Assembly: GCF_014451325.2 (NCBI RefSeq)
Contig: NZ_JACSCH020000001.1
Span: 536,845-600,844, forward strand
From: Streptomyces sp. CB02980
GTDB taxonomy: Bacteria; Actinomycetota; Actinomycetes; Streptomycetales; Streptomycetaceae
Length of the DNA stretch: 64,000 nt
Reading direction: 5' to 3'
The notes beneath the pieces were generated by a model that had not been told where the DNA came from, searched no databases, and worked only from the letters and a program-made list of their open reading frames with translations. How positions within the stretch are numbered: the stretch's first letter is position 1; each line of letters begins with the position of its first letter. This document shows positions 17,634 to 26,151 of the stretch, in pieces. The position numbers and the translations under genes were made by a program.

Positions 17634-17725
17634 GGGGCGCGGGGCGGACGGAGCGGACCTAGGCTGGAAACAGCCGCTGGACACCGGTCCTGGCGAGCAA
17701 CGCTGTCCGGACGGAGGCGTGGCGC

Positions 17726-20164
17726 GTGGAGATGGCTGCCGAGCAGGATGCCCCGACTGCCGCTGTCGTGGTCGACCCGGACGGCACGGTGAGCGGCTGG
17801 AGCGAGGGCGGGCGGCTGCTGCTGGGCTGGACGGCGGAGGAGACCGTGGGGCGGCCCGTGACCGATCTGCTGGTCGATCCCCCACCACCCGGCTTCCCCG
17901 AGTCCGACGGTGCCGGCCCCGCGGGGTTCATCCCCCTGCGCCACCGGGACGGTTCCACGGTGGACGCCGTGGTGACGGCTCACCCGCTGTTCGGCCCCGG
18001 CGGGCGGGCACTGGGCCACGCGATGACCGTCCAGCGTTGGGGACGCCGCCCGGTGATCGCCGACCGGGCCTTCGAACAATGCCCCTTCGCTCTGGGCGTC
18101 TACGACCCTGACCTGCGGTTCCTATGGATCAACGCCTCCTCGGGCCGGGTGATCGCGCACTCCGAGGAGCAGGTGCTCGGTAAGAAGTACCGCGAGGTGC
18201 TTCCGGAATTCGACCGCTCGCTCTTTCCCGAAAGGGACGACAAGCCCTACACCGACCAGCTTTCCGAAGTGGCGAGGACGGGCAAGCCCGCGCGTCTCAT
18301 CACCGTCTTCCGCCCGCTCGGCAGTAACTACCCCAACGCCTGGGCCACCAGCATCTGGCCCGTCCGCGATGCCGAGGGCAGGGTCCGTGCCGTCGCCAAC
18401 TGGGGATTCGACATGAGCGCCGAGTACTGGGCTCGGCAGCGCCTGCTCCTCCTCAACAAGGCCAGCGGCGGCATCGGCCGGACACTCGACGTGATCGGCA
18501 CCGCCCAGGAACTGGCCACGACCGCGGTGCCGGGATTCACCGACCTCGTCACCGTCGATCTCTTCGACGAGGTGCTGCGCGGAGAGGAACCGCCCTCCGT
18601 GTCCGCGTTCACCCCCGGCGAGACCATCGTGCTCAGCCGTGCCGCCCAGCACCGCGCGAAGGAGGACACCGACCGGGCGCCCGGGCCCACGACGCCGGTC
18701 AGCCACCCTCCCGGTTCCGTCGCCGCCCGCTGCATGGCCACCGGCAGTTCCACGGTCGAGCTCGCCGCCGAGCCCGGCCAGGGCGGCGAATGGGCCTTCG
18801 GGCCCGGGCTCGCCGCCGACCCGGCCCACTGGCCGCCGGGCAACCCGTTGATCGACGAGTCCCTTGTCGCGGACGGGCTGACCGGCCGGATCACCGTGCC
18901 GCTCCGGGCGCGCGGCGCGCTGCTCGGGGTCGTCGCCTTCTCACGCCTCGACCGGCCCGAGGCCTTCACCGCCGACGACCTGATCCTCGCCGAAGAGCTG
19001 ACCGCCAAGGCAGCCGTCGCCATCGACAACGCCCGCCGGTACTCGCGCGAGCGCACGACCGCGCTGACCCTGCAACGCAGCCTGCTGCCACAGGGGCTGC
19101 CGAACCAGGAGGCGGTCGAGGTGGCGTCCCGCTACCTGCCCGGTGGGGCCGACGCCGAAGTGGGCGGTGACTGGTTCGATGTCGTTCCGCTGTCCGGCGC
19201 CCGGGTCGCCCTGGTCGTCGGCGATGTCGTCGGCCACGGCCTGCACGCCGCGGCCAGCATGGGCCGGCTGCGCACGGCGGTCCGCACCCTCGCCGACGTC
19301 GACCTGCCGCCGGACGAGTTGCTGACCCACCTGGACGACCTGGTCCTGCACCTCGGAGTCGACCTCCAGCCCGCCGGTCACTTCCAGCCGACCGGCGAGT
19401 CCGGAGCCACCTGCCTGTACACCGTCTACGACCCTGTCTCCCGGCGCTTCACGCTGGCGAGTGCCGGCCATCCGCTGCCGCTGATCGTCTCCCCGGACGG
19501 CACCAGGACGCCGGTGGCCTCACAGCCGGGACCGCCGCTCGGCATCGGTGGGCTGCCTTTCGAGGTCACCGAGCTCGAACTGCCGGAGGGCAGCCTGCTC
19601 GCCCTCTACACCGACGGGCTGGTGGAAAGCCGCGAGCGCGACGTCGACCAGGGCATCGCCGAACTGCAGCGGGTCCTCAACCACTCGGCCACCTCGCTGG
19701 AGGCGCTGTGCGACACGGTGATGGACGCCATGCTCCCCGAGCGCCGCACCGATGACGCCGCCCTGCTGCTCGCCCGCACCCACGCGCTGGATCCCCACCA
19801 CGTCGCCGACTGGGACGTCGAGCCCGACCCCTCGCAGGTGCCGCGCGCCAGGAAGTCCGCCGTCGACCAGGTGGACGCCTGGGGCCTGGAGGAGCTGTCG
19901 TTCGTCACCGAACTGGTCGTCAGCGAGCTGGTCACCAACGCCATCAGATACGGCGAGCCGCCGATCAGGCTGCGGCTGATTCGCGATACGTCCCTGATCT
20001 GCGAGGTCTCCGACGCGAGCAACACCGCTCCGCACCTGCGCCGGGCCCGCACCTTCGACGAGGGAGGCCGGGGCCTGTTGCTCGTCGCCCAGCTCACCCA
20101 GGGGTGGGGCAGCCGGCACACCACCGACGGCAAGACGATCTGGTGTGCGCAGACCCTCCCCTGA
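17726..20164 (+). CDS. PAS-PAS-GAF-SpoIIE phosphatase-HATPase regulatory protein
   Basis: 812-residue cytoplasmic signalling protein. Domains in order: PAS (about 15-105, VVVDPDGTVSGWSEGG), a second PAS (about 115-225, VYDPDLRFLWINASSG), a GAF-like domain (about 245-440), a PP2C/SpoIIE phosphatase (about 460-665, GGDWFDVVPL, VGDVVGHGLHAAASM, LYTDGLVE, TDDAALLLAR) and a C-terminal GHKL ATPase domain (about 685-812, SELVTNAIRYGEPP, GGRGLLLVAQL). Such proteins control sigma factors by acting on anti-sigma antagonists, and the HATPase part may act as an anti-sigma kinase. They are abundant in Streptomyces. GTG 17726 is preceded by ACGGAGGC. No anti-sigma antagonist gene is adjacent, so its target is unknown. 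Confidence 0.92.
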   Translation: MEMAAEQDAPTAAVVVDPDGTVSGWSEGGRLLLGWTAEETVGRPVTDLLVDPPPPGFPESDGAGPAGFIPLRHRDGSTVDAVVTAHPLFGPGGRALGHAMTVQRWGRRPVIADRAFEQCPFALGVYDPDLRFLWINASSGRVIAHSEEQVLGKKYREVLPEFDRSLFPERDDKPYTDQLSEVARTGKPARLITVFRPLGSNYPNAWATSIWPVRDAEGRVRAVANWGFDMSAEYWARQRLLLLNKASGGIGRTLDVIGTAQELATTAVPGFTDLVTVDLFDEVLRGEEPPSVSAFTPGETIVLSRAAQHRAKEDTDRAPGPTTPVSHPPGSVAARCMATGSSTVELAAEPGQGGEWAFGPGLAADPAHWPPGNPLIDESLVADGLTGRITVPLRARGALLGVVAFSRLDRPEAFTADDLILAEELTAKAAVAIDNARRYSRERTTALTLQRSLLPQGLPNQEAVEVASRYLPGGADAEVGGDWFDVVPLSGARVALVVGDVVGHGLHAAASMGRLRTAVRTLADVDLPPDELLTHLDDLVLHLGVDLQPAGHFQPTGESGATCLYTVYDPVSRRFTLASAGHPLPLIVSPDGTRTPVASQPGPPLGIGGLPFEVTELELPEGSLLALYTDGLVESRERDVDQGIAELQRVLNHSATSLEALCDTVMDAMLPERRTDDAALLLARTHALDPHHVADWDVEPDPSQVPRARKSAVDQVDAWGLEELSFVTELVVSELVTNAIRYGEPPIRLRLIRDTSLICEVSDASNTAPHLRRARTFDEGGRGLLLVAQLTQGWGSRHTTDGKTIWCAQTLP

Positions 20165-20185
20165 GGAGCGCCTTTCCGGGCACCG

Positions 20186-21457
20186 TCACCAGCCGGTCGG
20201 CAGACCGGCGACGAACGGGACGAGCCGGTCGGCGATGAGTCGGTCGTCCCGGGCCGAGTAATGCCAGTCGCAGCCGAGGAAGTCCAGGCCCGAGTCGTCG
20301 AGGAACCAGTAGCGGACGCCGCTGTCGCCGGCGTCGTTGCGTGTCTTGACCACCTGCTGGACGTGGCCGGCGTACTGGCCGGCGCCGACGGCGACGATGG
20401 TCGTCCCCGTTCCGTAGCGTGTACGCAGCTTCTGGAGGAAGCCGTCGTAGGCGCTGCGGTAGCCGGCCGCGAGGCTGTCGGGCGTCCAGGGCTCGCCGGG
20501 GTTGACGGCGGTCGAGAAGTCGTTGGTGCCGAGGTTGACCACCACGACCTGGGGGCGCCAGGTGCCCGGGTTCTGCCAGACGTCGCCGGACACGTTCTGC
20601 AGGGCCCGGTCGTAGAAGGTCCGGTACGTGACGTCCGGCTCGCCTCCGTTGAAGTTGCGCACCATGCCACGGCCCGAGTAGCCGTTGATCTGGTAGTCGG
20701 CGTTCAGTTGCCGGGCGGTGAGGGCGCCGTAACCGACATCGGAGTTGGTGTTCCGCTTGACCTGGTCCCAGGTACAGGTGCGGGAGGTCGAGAGGTTGCC
20801 GTAGCCCACCGTGAGGGAGTCACCGATGAACTCGATCTGACGGCTGCGGGCGGCCGGCTTGCTCAGTACGGCACCGCCGGGCGCCGCGACGAAGCCTCCG
20901 AACGTGCTGGTGTCCCCCGGAGTGTCGTTGCGCTTGACGAGTCGGACCGAGTGCTCTCGGTCCTGCAGCCCGTCGATCCAGTGTGTGGTGTTGCCGGGCG
21001 TGACGAGTGTGGCGACAGTGGCTCCGTCGATCTGGATGTCGTAGTCGGCTGCCGAGTCGTTGAGTACGACCCCCACACCGGTGCCCCTGACGCGGCCCTC
21101 GAAGTACACGCCGGGCCAGCTGTACTGCACCGTGTTCCCGGCGTCCTTGACCCGCCCCGCGGTGTGCACCTGTGCCGCCACTCCCGACGCGCGGACCAGT
21201 TGCCATTGCTGGTTGGCCCCGCCCCAGTCGGTGAACTGCACGACCTCGGCGCCGTCCGCGGTGGAGGCGTTCTGGACCTCGACGGCCCTGCCGCTGTTGC
21301 GGTTGACCAGCACGTACCAACCACTCGTGTCCACCGTGGCCGCCTGCGCAGCCCCGGCGGCACCAAGCCCGGCCACCAGCGCCGCCATCAAAGCGGTCAC
21401 CGCGGCAAACACCCCCACGCGCCTCCCCCGCCCCCACACCCGGAATGTCCTCTGCAT
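20186..21457 (-). CDS. Secreted CE2-type SGNH esterase with a shortened ricin-type segment
   Basis: 423-residue secreted protein. A signal peptide (about 1-35, ending GAAQAA) is followed by one ricin-type repeat (about 40-85). A jelly-roll domain (about 88-195) and an SGNH hydrolase domain (about 200-420) follow: EFIGDSLTVGYG (nucleophile Ser), VVVNLGTNDFS (oxyanion Asn) and GCDWHYS (Asp/His). The jelly-roll plus SGNH order is that of carbohydrate esterase family 2, which removes acetyl groups from polysaccharides, so it probably deacetylates hemicellulose. The ATG at 21457 follows GGGAGA; longer starts at 21472 and 21487 lack one. The single lectin repeat is too short for a normal beta-trefoil. 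The 283 bases between this gene and the divergent GntR gene show no convincing promoter. Confidence 0.85.
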   Translation of the reverse strand: MQRTFRVWGRGRRVGVFAAVTALMAALVAGLGAAGAAQAATVDTSGWYVLVNRNSGRAVEVQNASTADGAEVVQFTDWGGANQQWQLVRASGVAAQVHTAGRVKDAGNTVQYSWPGVYFEGRVRGTGVGVVLNDSAADYDIQIDGATVATLVTPGNTTHWIDGLQDREHSVRLVKRNDTPGDTSTFGGFVAAPGGAVLSKPAARSRQIEFIGDSLTVGYGNLSTSRTCTWDQVKRNTNSDVGYGALTARQLNADYQINGYSGRGMVRNFNGGEPDVTYRTFYDRALQNVSGDVWQNPGTWRPQVVVVNLGTNDFSTAVNPGEPWTPDSLAAGYRSAYDGFLQKLRTRYGTGTTIVAVGAGQYAGHVQQVVKTRNDAGDSGVRYWFLDDSGLDFLGCDWHYSARDDRLIADRLVPFVAGLPTGW

Positions 21458-21740
21458 GCCGTCTCCCTGCATTCGTGTCCCTTTCACTGAGTAGGCGCCG
21501 GCCGGCCGGCGAGGTCCGTGCGGCGCACGGGAGCGCGCTGCCCGCCGCCGCGAACGCCTTCCCGTACACGCGTCCCCGTATCATCAACGTCACCCTCGGC
21601 ATGCGGACTCGGGAACAGGTCGGACGAAACGTGGAAATCCATGATCAGCACGTCCCGGACGGCCTCTGGGGCGCTCTCCGCACTCAGGGCCTGAGCAGGT
21701 CGGACGTGCCCACCGGGCACGGTGGGGGGAGGGATGAGCG

Positions 21741-22463
21741 GTGTCTCTGACGGACAAGGCCATCGAGCGGATCCGCGAGCTGATCCGGACCGGCGCCCTG
21801 CCGCCGGGCTCGAAGCTCCCACCGGAGCCTGACCTGGCGGCTCAGCTGGGCCTGTCCCGCAACCTCGCCCGGGAAGCGGTCAAGGCGCTGGCGGTCGCGC
21901 GGATCCTGGAGGTCCGGCGGGGCGACGGCACGTATGTGACCAGCCTCCAGCCGAGCCTGCTGCTCGAAGGGCTCGGCAGCGCGGTGGAACTCCTGCAGGG
22001 CGACGCGATCGCGCTGCAGGACCTCATGGAGGTACGGCGGCTCCTGGAACCGGTCGCCACGGCACTGGCCGCGACCCGGATCTCCGACGACCAGCTCGCC
22101 GAGGTGGAGCATCACTTGGATGCCATGCGCGAGGCCCGCGACGACGTCGAACAGCTCAACGCCCACGACGCCGCCTTCCACCGCGCCGTCGTCTCCGCCA
22201 CGGGCAACGAGACCCTGCTCACCCTCCTGGAGGGGATCTCCGGCCGCACGCTGCGCGCCCGCATCTGGCGCGGTCTTGTCGACGACAAGGCCGCGGGCCG
22301 CACTCTCGCCGAGCACGAGGCGATCTTCGACGCGCTGTCCAGCCGTGACGCCGTCCTCAGCCAGGCCGCCGCACTGCTGCACGTGAGCAACACCGAGCAG
22401 TGGCTGAGAGAACACCTGCGCTCAGGCGAACCCCTCCCCTTCGGGACGACTGCGCAGAAGTGA
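21741..22463 (+). CDS. FadR-type GntR regulator, candidate for L-fucose genes
   Basis: 240-residue regulator. Residues 1-70 form the winged helix (LPPGSKLPPEPDLAAQLGLS, REAVKALAVARILEVRRG); about 90-230 form the all-helical FCD effector domain (LMEVRRLLEPVATALAA, HDAAFHRAVVSATGN, EHEAIFDAL). FCD-type regulators typically respond to sugar acids and organic acids. Its neighbour is the GH29 fucosidase, whose promoter shares the CATGGGATG motif with the fucose operon and the SGNH gene, so I infer it represses these and is released by a fucose pathway intermediate. GTG 21741 follows GGAGGGATGAG. Confidence 0.88.
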   Translation: MSLTDKAIERIRELIRTGALPPGSKLPPEPDLAAQLGLSRNLAREAVKALAVARILEVRRGDGTYVTSLQPSLLLEGLGSAVELLQGDAIALQDLMEVRRLLEPVATALAATRISDDQLAEVEHHLDAMREARDDVEQLNAHDAAFHRAVVSATGNETLLTLLEGISGRTLRARIWRGLVDDKAAGRTLAEHEAIFDALSSRDAVLSQAAALLHVSNTEQWLREHLRSGEPLPFGTTAQK

Positions 22464-22465
22464 CG

Positions 22466-22492
22466 GCAGGCGCTGCCCGCACAGCGCCCTGC
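22466..22492. terminator. Hairpin between convergent GntR and GH29 genes
   Basis: GCAGGCGCTG pairs with CAGCGCCCTGC with one bulge and a short loop, immediately after the GntR stop. It could terminate both converging transcripts. It is less perfect than the other terminators here. Confidence 0.5.
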
Positions 22493-22527
22493 GACGCCGG
22501 GCGCCCGCACCTTGCCGCTCCAGCGGT

Positions 22528-24480
22528 TCACCGCCCTGGAGGTGCGACGTCCGGGTCGAAGGGCCGGTCGTAGACCTCCAGGCTGCGGATCGAGGCCCAG
22601 ACGCCGTGGGGAAGACCGGTGACGGTCACCCGCACATGGCGTGCCTGGGCGCGGAAGACGGAGACCTGCACCTGTCCGGTGCCGGTGGTGGTGGTCAGGT
22701 CGGCCAGAGTGGTCCAGGTGGCGTTGTCGGTGGAACCCTCGATCCGGTACCGGTAGTTCGCGCCCGCGGACTCCCAGGCGATACGGGTGCCGGTAAGCGA
22801 CCTCTCCGATCCCAGGTCCACCTTCAGCCACTGTCCCGCGTCGCCGTCGTGCGCGCACCAGCGCGTGGCGGTGGAGCCGTCGACGGCCTTGGCCGCGGTG
22901 TTGCCCCGGGAGGTCTCCTCGCTGCCGGCCGTGGCCGTCCTGCCGGCGGCGATGTCGGCCGGCTGCACGGAGCGGTCCAGCGTGACGCCGACGACGCTGT
23001 CCTCGGGGATGCGGATGCGGTTGATGTCCGTGATCGTCACCCTGCCGTCCGCACCGACGGCGTACGGCAGGTCGGAACCGGTGGCGACGTCGAACACCCG
23101 GGTGACGTGCGCGTCCCCGATGGACGGGGTGGTGAAGCCGGTGCCGCTGTGGCCGGGCAGCAGATGGACGTAGAAGGTGTCGTCCCCGTACGTGTAGCCG
23201 TACTGTCCGTCCACGGGTTCCCACGGCCCGCCGCGCGTGCCGTAGACGGCCTGTCCGCAGGTGGACAAAAAGGAGCCGACCCTGCGCACCGCCGCCGCCT
23301 GGTCGGCCGGTACCACGCCGGTACGGTCCGGGCCGACATTGAGCAGGCAGGTCATGTTCCGCACCCAGGCGTTGACCAGAATGTTCATGATGTCGCCGAA
23401 GCTCATCACGGTCGCGCCGGCCGTGTGACCCCAGGCGCCGCCGATGGTGAAGCACTTCTCCGCCAGCTTGCCGGTGCGGATCGCTCCACTCGGGACGGAA
23501 CCGCCTTCCTCGCTGGTGTAGTCGCCGATCCAGCCGGAGCGCAGAGTGGTGACGATGTCGGGCTGGTGCTTGCGCACCATGCCGGTCAGCCCCAACGGCC
23601 TGCCGGTGGCGGGGTCGGTCTCGCTGTACGCGGAGTCGACCGGCCATTCGTTGGAAGGGGCGCGGAACCTGCCGGGCTCCCAGAAGAAGGCGGCGTCCGC
23701 GTCGGTGCCCGTCTGACCGAGCCAGCCGCCGTCCCACCACAGGTCGTCGATCTTGCCGTACTGGGTGATCAGCTCCTTGATCTGCTGGTACACCTCGTTC
23801 TTCATGATCCGCGCGTCCTCCTTGTGCGCGGGATCGGTCACGTATCCCCATGTGTTCGGCAGGCAGTCGGTGCCGCGGACGTCGAAATAGCCGGGGTGGC
23901 GCCAGCTCATCGGCGAGTAGTACAGACCCACCTTCAGCCCGGCGGCGCGCACAGAGGTGACGTACCTGCTGATGAAGTCGCGCTGCAGAGGCGCCTGTCC
24001 GGCATGCCAGGCGTTCGGGTGCGTGGACGGCCACAGCGCGAACCCGTCGTGATGACGGGCCGTGAGTACCGTGTACGTGGCGCCCATGTCCTTGGCCAGC
24101 TGCGCCCAGTCGGCGGGGTCGTACGCGGTGGCGGTGAACTGCTCGCTGGTGGCCTCGGTGACGTACTCCCTGTAGTCCTCCGGGGTGACGGCGGCGTTCT
24201 CCATGTACCACTCGCCCTTGGCCGGGCCGGAGTAGACGCCCCAGTGGATGAACATGCCGAGCTTGGCGTCCTGCAGCCACTGGATCTTCTCGTCGGACTG
24301 CTGCTCGACACCCAGGTCCGACTTGGGGATCCGTAGGGGGAGAAGGGGCAGCGGCTGCGGGGAGGAGGCAGCGCGGGCCGGCGTCGTCGGCGTCGGCGTC
24401 GGCGTCGGCGAGACGTCTGCGGCAACCGTCATGGCGGTTATGCCGGTCAGCACGTTGCGGCGACCGAACGGTGGGGACAA
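22528..24480 (-). CDS. Secreted GH29 alpha-L-fucosidase with CBM32 (F5/8 C) domain
   Basis: 650-residue retaining alpha-L-fucosidase. A Tat-like signal (GRRNVLTGITAM, about 7-25) is followed by a Thr-Pro linker. The catalytic barrel (about 60-410) has LGMFIHWGVYSGP, TARHHDGFALWPS and IDDLWWDGGW, whose Asp is the family nucleophile. A C-terminal sandwich leads to a discoidin/CBM32 domain (about 510-645, NTAAKAVDGSTATRW) for galactose-type ligands. The TTG at 24480 has AGGAGAG four to five bases upstream and gives the expected signal peptide; a longer ATG frame from 24573 would start inside the leader. Its promoter carries the same CATGGGATG box as the fucose operon, so enzyme and catabolism are probably co-induced. 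Confidence 0.93.
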   Translation of the reverse strand: MSPPFGRRNVLTGITAMTVAADVSPTPTPTPTTPARAASSPQPLPLLPLRIPKSDLGVEQQSDEKIQWLQDAKLGMFIHWGVYSGPAKGEWYMENAAVTPEDYREYVTEATSEQFTATAYDPADWAQLAKDMGATYTVLTARHHDGFALWPSTHPNAWHAGQAPLQRDFISRYVTSVRAAGLKVGLYYSPMSWRHPGYFDVRGTDCLPNTWGYVTDPAHKEDARIMKNEVYQQIKELITQYGKIDDLWWDGGWLGQTGTDADAAFFWEPGRFRAPSNEWPVDSAYSETDPATGRPLGLTGMVRKHQPDIVTTLRSGWIGDYTSEEGGSVPSGAIRTGKLAEKCFTIGGAWGHTAGATVMSFGDIMNILVNAWVRNMTCLLNVGPDRTGVVPADQAAAVRRVGSFLSTCGQAVYGTRGGPWEPVDGQYGYTYGDDTFYVHLLPGHSGTGFTTPSIGDAHVTRVFDVATGSDLPYAVGADGRVTITDINRIRIPEDSVVGVTLDRSVQPADIAAGRTATAGSEETSRGNTAAKAVDGSTATRWCAHDGDAGQWLKVDLGSERSLTGTRIAWESAGANYRYRIEGSTDNATWTTLADLTTTTGTGQVQVSVFRAQARHVRVTVTGLPHGVWASIRSLEVYDRPFDPDVAPPGR

Positions 24481-24592
24481 GGCTCTCTCCTGACAGTTCG
24501 CAGAACAGCACGGACGATGTCGCAGCCGTCTCGGGAGCAGGAGCGGAGAGGGCACCTCGGTGGTGAACCGCATGTCGCCGCAGCACTCCAGA

Positions 24593-24632
24593 CATGGGAT
24601 GCATTAGTAGCCACAGAGAGGCACTCTGTCCA
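24593..24632 (-). promoter_or_regulatory. GH29 promoter with GntR-type operator at the start site
   Basis: Read leftward: TGGACA (24632-24627), 17 bases, TACTAA (24609-24604), then TGCATCCCATGTC (24604-24592) over the predicted start point near 24597. The leader before the TTG start is about 115 bases. Confidence 0.75.
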
Positions 24633-24697
24633 TAGGCGGGACGAGAATCCCTGACCTCGCAGGAGTTGAGCATCGCTATCCGGATGCCGATCCGCTC

Positions 24698-24757
24698 ATC
24701 ATGGGATGTATCCACCGTGGGGCACGCATTGACGAGACCATGCCGCATGCCTACTGT
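24698..24757 (+). promoter_or_regulatory. Promoter of the SGNH/CBM13 gene with upstream GntR-type operator
   Basis: ATCATGGGATGTAT (24698-24711) is followed by TTGACG (24729-24734), 17 bases and TACTGT (24752-24757). The operator lies about 60 bases upstream of the start, unlike the start-site operators of the other two promoters. The leader to the ATG at 24963 is about 200 bases, in which I see no other gene. The whole 24481-24962 gap holds the two divergent promoters and leaders. Confidence 0.7.
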
Positions 24758-24962
24758 CCTGCGACGGAGCCCGGTCGCCGACCGGCGTCCCGTCTGCCCC
24801 GGCCCTCGTCAGCCGACTCTCGGCCCACGAGGCCGCCACCCACGCCGTCCTGTCAGCACGTCAGCCGACCGCCGACGCCGGCCAGACGCTACGGTCGAAC
24901 CGCCGACGGAACGGCGCCCGGCCCCGCTGACAGGGCTATCACTCGCAGAAGAGGACACCTGT

Positions 24963-26069
24963 ATGAGAAGGCCTTGGTTTCTCCCCCTGATCATGCTTGT
25001 CGCTGTCACGCTCGGGGTGACGGCGGCCGGCGTGACCCCTGCCTCCGTCGCCTCGACCACGTCCTTGAGGGTCATGCCGTTGGGCGACTCGATCACCTGG
25101 GGCGTGGGCAGCAGTACGGGCAACGGCTACCGAAGCCCATTGCGGAACAGGCTTGCGGCAGACGGCCATCTGCTGGACTTCGTGGGCACGTTGCGTGGCG
25201 GTTCGATGCCCGACTCCGACAACGAGGGTCACTCCGGATACAAGATCCACGAGATCGCCGCACTCGCCGACGCCTCTCTGACCCGCTACCGGCCCAACGT
25301 CGTGACACTGATGGTCGGCACCAACGACCTCAACCAGAGCTACCAGGTCTCCACCGCCACCGCCCGGCTGAGGGCGCTGGTCGACCGGATCACCGCCGCC
25401 GCCCCCGACGCGACCGTCCTCGTGGCCTCCCTGGTCGTCTCCACCAGCGGCTCGGAGGAGCAGTACCGCGCCGCGTACAACCAGGCCGTCCCCCACATCG
25501 TGAGGGACGCTCAGGCCACGGGCAGGCACGTCGCCTACGTGGACATGAGCAGCCTGACCACGGCCGACCTGGCCGACGCCCTGCATCCCAACGACGCGGG
25601 CTACCAGAAGATGGCCGACGCCTTCCACCGCGGCATCAAGACCGCTGATGGCGCCGGGTGGCTGAGGAATCCCGTCCCCGCCGCCTCACCCGTGCGGTCC
25701 GGCATCACCGGCAAGTGCCTGGATGTCAGCGGCGCCGGCACCGCCGACGGGACCGCCGTCCAGATCCGGGGCTGCGGCGACGGTGTCAACCAGCTCTGGT
25801 CCGCCTACACCGACGGCACCGTGCGCTCCATGGGCAAGTGCCTCGAAGCCGCCGGCCGGGGCACCGCCAACGGCACCAAGGTGCAGATCTGGGGCTGCCA
25901 CGGCGGCGCCAACCAGGTCTGGGAGCCCTACAACGGCGGCTACCGCAACCCCGTCTCCGGCCGCTGCCTCGACGTTCCGGGCTCTTCCACGTCCGACGGC
26001 ACGCAGCTCCACCTGTGGAACTGCCACGGCGGCTCCAACCAGAAGTGGACCACTCTGGCCACCGGATGA
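24963..26069 (+). CDS. Secreted SGNH hydrolase (CE3-like) with ricin-type CBM13
   Basis: 368-residue secreted esterase-type protein. A signal peptide (1-30) is followed by an SGNH hydrolase domain (about 35-225) with VMPLGDSITWGVG (nucleophile Ser), SGYKI (Gly), MVGTNDLNQ (Asn) and DALHPNDAGYQ (Asp/His). A full three-repeat CBM13 beta-trefoil (about 240-368) follows, with QxW signatures such as VNQLW, ANQVW and SNQKW and paired cysteines. The catalytic part resembles CE3 acetyl-xylan esterases; the acetyl substrate is inferred. It is divergent from the GH29 gene and carries the same operator motif, so deacetylation and defucosylation may be induced together. Confidence 0.87.
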   Translation: MRRPWFLPLIMLVAVTLGVTAAGVTPASVASTTSLRVMPLGDSITWGVGSSTGNGYRSPLRNRLAADGHLLDFVGTLRGGSMPDSDNEGHSGYKIHEIAALADASLTRYRPNVVTLMVGTNDLNQSYQVSTATARLRALVDRITAAAPDATVLVASLVVSTSGSEEQYRAAYNQAVPHIVRDAQATGRHVAYVDMSSLTTADLADALHPNDAGYQKMADAFHRGIKTADGAGWLRNPVPAASPVRSGITGKCLDVSGAGTADGTAVQIRGCGDGVNQLWSAYTDGTVRSMGKCLEAAGRGTANGTKVQIWGCHGGANQVWEPYNGGYRNPVSGRCLDVPGSSTSDGTQLHLWNCHGGSNQKWTTLATG

Positions 26070-26075
26070 CCCCCG

Positions 26076-26116
26076 CGCCCGGGGCCGGAACCCTTTCCGG
26101 GCTCCGGCCCCGGGCG
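26076..26116. terminator. Terminator between SGNH gene and convergent methyltransferase
   Basis: CGCCCGGGGCCGGA (26076-26089) pairs perfectly with TCCGGCCCCGGGCG (26103-26116) across a 13-base loop, just after the SGNH stop and before the convergent methyltransferase stop. Confidence 0.8.
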
Positions 26117-26151
26117 AAACCGGTGGCGGACACTGCCGGGCCCGAGTGGCG

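Noticed and set aside
24388..24415. GTCGGC triplet-type microsatellite
   Set aside because: It encodes the Thr-Pro linker of the GH29 protein, a normal feature of secreted hydrolases, not a CRISPR or regulatory repeat.
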